A stretch of DNA of 64,000 nt, from the NCBI RefSeq assembly GCF_946151055.1, contig NZ_CAMGYZ010000009.1, forward strand, positions 99,995-163,994, read 5' to 3'. Positions 63,154-64,000 of this stretch are shown piece by piece (positions within the stretch are counted from its first letter, which is position 1; each line of letters opens with the position of its first letter). The DNA is from Bacillus sp. Marseille-Q3570 (lineage in GTDB: Bacteria > Bacillota > Bacilli > Bacillales > Fictibacillaceae). The notes beneath the pieces were generated by a model, which saw nothing but the letters and a program-made list of their open reading frames with translations, searched no databases and was not told where the DNA came from. Position numbers and translations under genes: made by a program.

Positions 63154-63756
63154 ATGGCTCGTTATACAGGACCAAAATGGAAATTATCCCGTCGCTTGGG
63201 AATCTCCCTAAGTGGAACAGGAAAGGAACTTGAAAAGCGTCCGTACGCTCCAGGACAACACGGTCCAAACCAGCGTAAGAAGATCTCTGAATTCGGATTG
63301 CAACTTCAAGAAAAGCAAAAGCTTCGTCATATGTATGGAGTGAACGAACGTCAATTCCGTCGTATGTTCGATCAAGCAGGAAATATGAGTGGTATCCACG
63401 GTGAAAACTTCATGATTCTTCTTGAATCTCGTTTAGATAACCTTGTTTACCGTTTAGGACTTGCGCGTACTCGTCGCCAAGCTCGTCAATTGGTTGGACA
63501 CGGACACGTTACTGTTGATGGTAAGCGTGTAGATATCCCATCTTACCGTGTAGCTCCAGGCCAAGTAATCGGTTTACGTGAAAAATCCCGTAACCTTGAC
63601 ATCGTTAAGGAAGCGTTGGAAGTAAACAACTTCGTACCTGAGTACCTTACATTTGATGATAACAAGCTTGAAGGAGCGTACACTCGTTTCCCTGAGCGTT
63701 CTGAACTTCCTGCAGAAATCACAGAAGCACTTATCGTCGAGTTCTACTCACGTTAA
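63154..63756 (+). CDS. rpsD: 30S ribosomal protein S4
   Basis: A 200-residue primary 16S rRNA-binding protein. It opens [21 protein letters not shown] and contains [21 protein letters not shown]; it lacks the N-terminal zinc cysteines seen in some S4 proteins. The S4 RNA-binding domain is [49 protein letters not shown] precedes ATG 63154; the frame opens six codons earlier. It stands alone at this locus, as in B. subtilis, away from the main ribosomal operons. Codon usage looks highly biased, as expected. Confidence 0.98.
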   Translation: MARYTGPKWKLSRRLGISLSGTGKELEKRPYAPGQHGPNQRKKISEFGLQLQEKQKLRHMYGVNERQFRRMFDQAGNMSGIHGENFMILLESRLDNLVYRLGLARTRRQARQLVGHGHVTVDGKRVDIPSYRVAPGQVIGLREKSRNLDIVKEALEVNNFVPEYLTFDDNKLEGAYTRFPERSELPAEITEALIVEFYSR

Positions 63757-63768
63757 TCGTAGCTTTCG

Positions 63769-63803
63769 AAACCCCTCTTGCAACTTGCCAAGAGGGGTTT
63801 TAT
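63769..63803 (+). terminator. Terminator of rpsD
   Basis: AAACCCCTCTTG and CAAGAGGGGTTT form a perfect 12-bp stem with an 8-base loop, followed by TATT. Confidence 0.92.
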
Positions 63804-63820
63804 TATGGTTTCGTTTTAAT

Positions 63821-64000
63821 GGCTCTACAATATTTGTTGGGGTATAAGAAAAATTCACGTAAAAAAACACACAAGCTCCTATAACCTGTACACTTGAATT
63901 GACGAGAAACAAGAGTGGGGATAGGAGTTGTGTGTACGTGCATTTTAACATGGTTTTACCAGGATTAGAAGGTGTAAAGGTAACACGAGCTGAGGAGGTA
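63821..64000 (+). mobile_element. Left end of an ISL3-family insertion sequence
   Basis: GGCTCTACAATATTTGTTGG fits the GGNTCT-type terminal inverted repeat start of ISL3-family elements, and 111 bases further a transposase-like frame begins. The right end lies outside the window, so the boundary and target duplication cannot be checked. Confidence 0.65.
63932..64000 (+). CDS. ISL3-family transposase, N-terminal fragment
   Basis: Twenty-three codons are visible before the window ends: the product begins M-Y-V-H-F-N-M-V-L-P-G-L-E-G-V-K-V-T-R. The LPGLEGVKV pattern is typical of ISL3 (IS204/IS1001/IS1165) transposase starts. AGGAG lies four bases before GTG 63932; GTG 63938 is an alternative start with 10-base spacing. 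The rest of the protein, including the DDE residues, is off the window. Intactness cannot be judged. Confidence 0.65.
   Translation, partial: MYVHFNMVLPGLEGVKVTRAEEV

Overview
The window is a stretch of chromosome from an endospore-forming member of the Bacillaceae with moderate to low G+C. Evidence for sporulation is direct: homologues of YtxC, YtrH, YtrI, YtfJ, YtaF, RefZ and an alpha/beta-type small acid-soluble spore protein. Gene order follows the dnaI-to-rpsD part of the Bacillus subtilis chromosome closely (primosome, glycolysis/TCA, fatty acid synthesis, ackA, thiI, ezrA, rpsD), so most calls rest on both protein motifs and synteny. Almost everything from 1 to 31.8 kb is on the minus strand.

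Layout. 1-3.9 kb: end of ytxC, helicase loaders dnaI and dnaB, and nrdR. 4.2-11.3 kb: speD, gluconeogenic gapB, coaE, ytaF, mutM and polA. 11.8-18.6 kb: phoPR, a MaoC-like hotdog gene, and the TCA cluster citZ-icd-mdh. 18.9-28.1 kb: membrane proteins ytwI, ytvI (plus strand) and fxsA, then pfkA-pyk, and a putative ytsJ-gntR-accD-accA unit joining malic enzyme, a FadR-type regulator and acetyl-CoA carboxylase. 28.4-36.5 kb: dnaE, sporulation pair ytrHI, nanoRNase nrnA, ytpI and CBS-domain regulator ytoI. 36.6-48 kb: ytkL, ald, small unknown genes, moaB, an EcsC-family protein, ackA, ytxK, tpx, ytfIJ, yteJ and sppA. 48-56.9 kb: NAD kinase, amidohydrolase ytcJ, acyl-CoA synthetase ytcI, an SASP gene, the sulfur-transfer pair nifZ-thiI and a BrnQ transporter. 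57.3-64 kb: ezrA, hisJ, refZ, the free methionine-R-sulfoxide reductase gene, methionine gamma-lyase, rpsD with its leader, and the left end of an ISL3-type insertion sequence cut by the window edge.

The genes are mostly housekeeping. Carbon flow is the main theme: pfkA, pyk, gapB, citZ, icd, mdh, malic enzyme, ackA and accDA all sit here, with candidate CcpN, CcpA (cre) and FadR-type sites visible in front of some of them. Spore biology is the second theme.

No defence island, prophage, biosynthetic cluster or CRISPR array is visible. What is not ordinary lies between the genes. Most spacers longer than 300 bp are filled by dispersed repeats of at least five kinds. One is a 130-190 bp element built from 25-base units in inverted arrangement (four clusters). 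Another is a family of about 45-95 bp lying downstream of genes, several copies directly abutting terminators. A perfect FadR-type palindrome just downstream of the promoter before malic enzyme, and a hairpin that would bury the ribosome binding site of the SASP gene, are the best regulatory leads.
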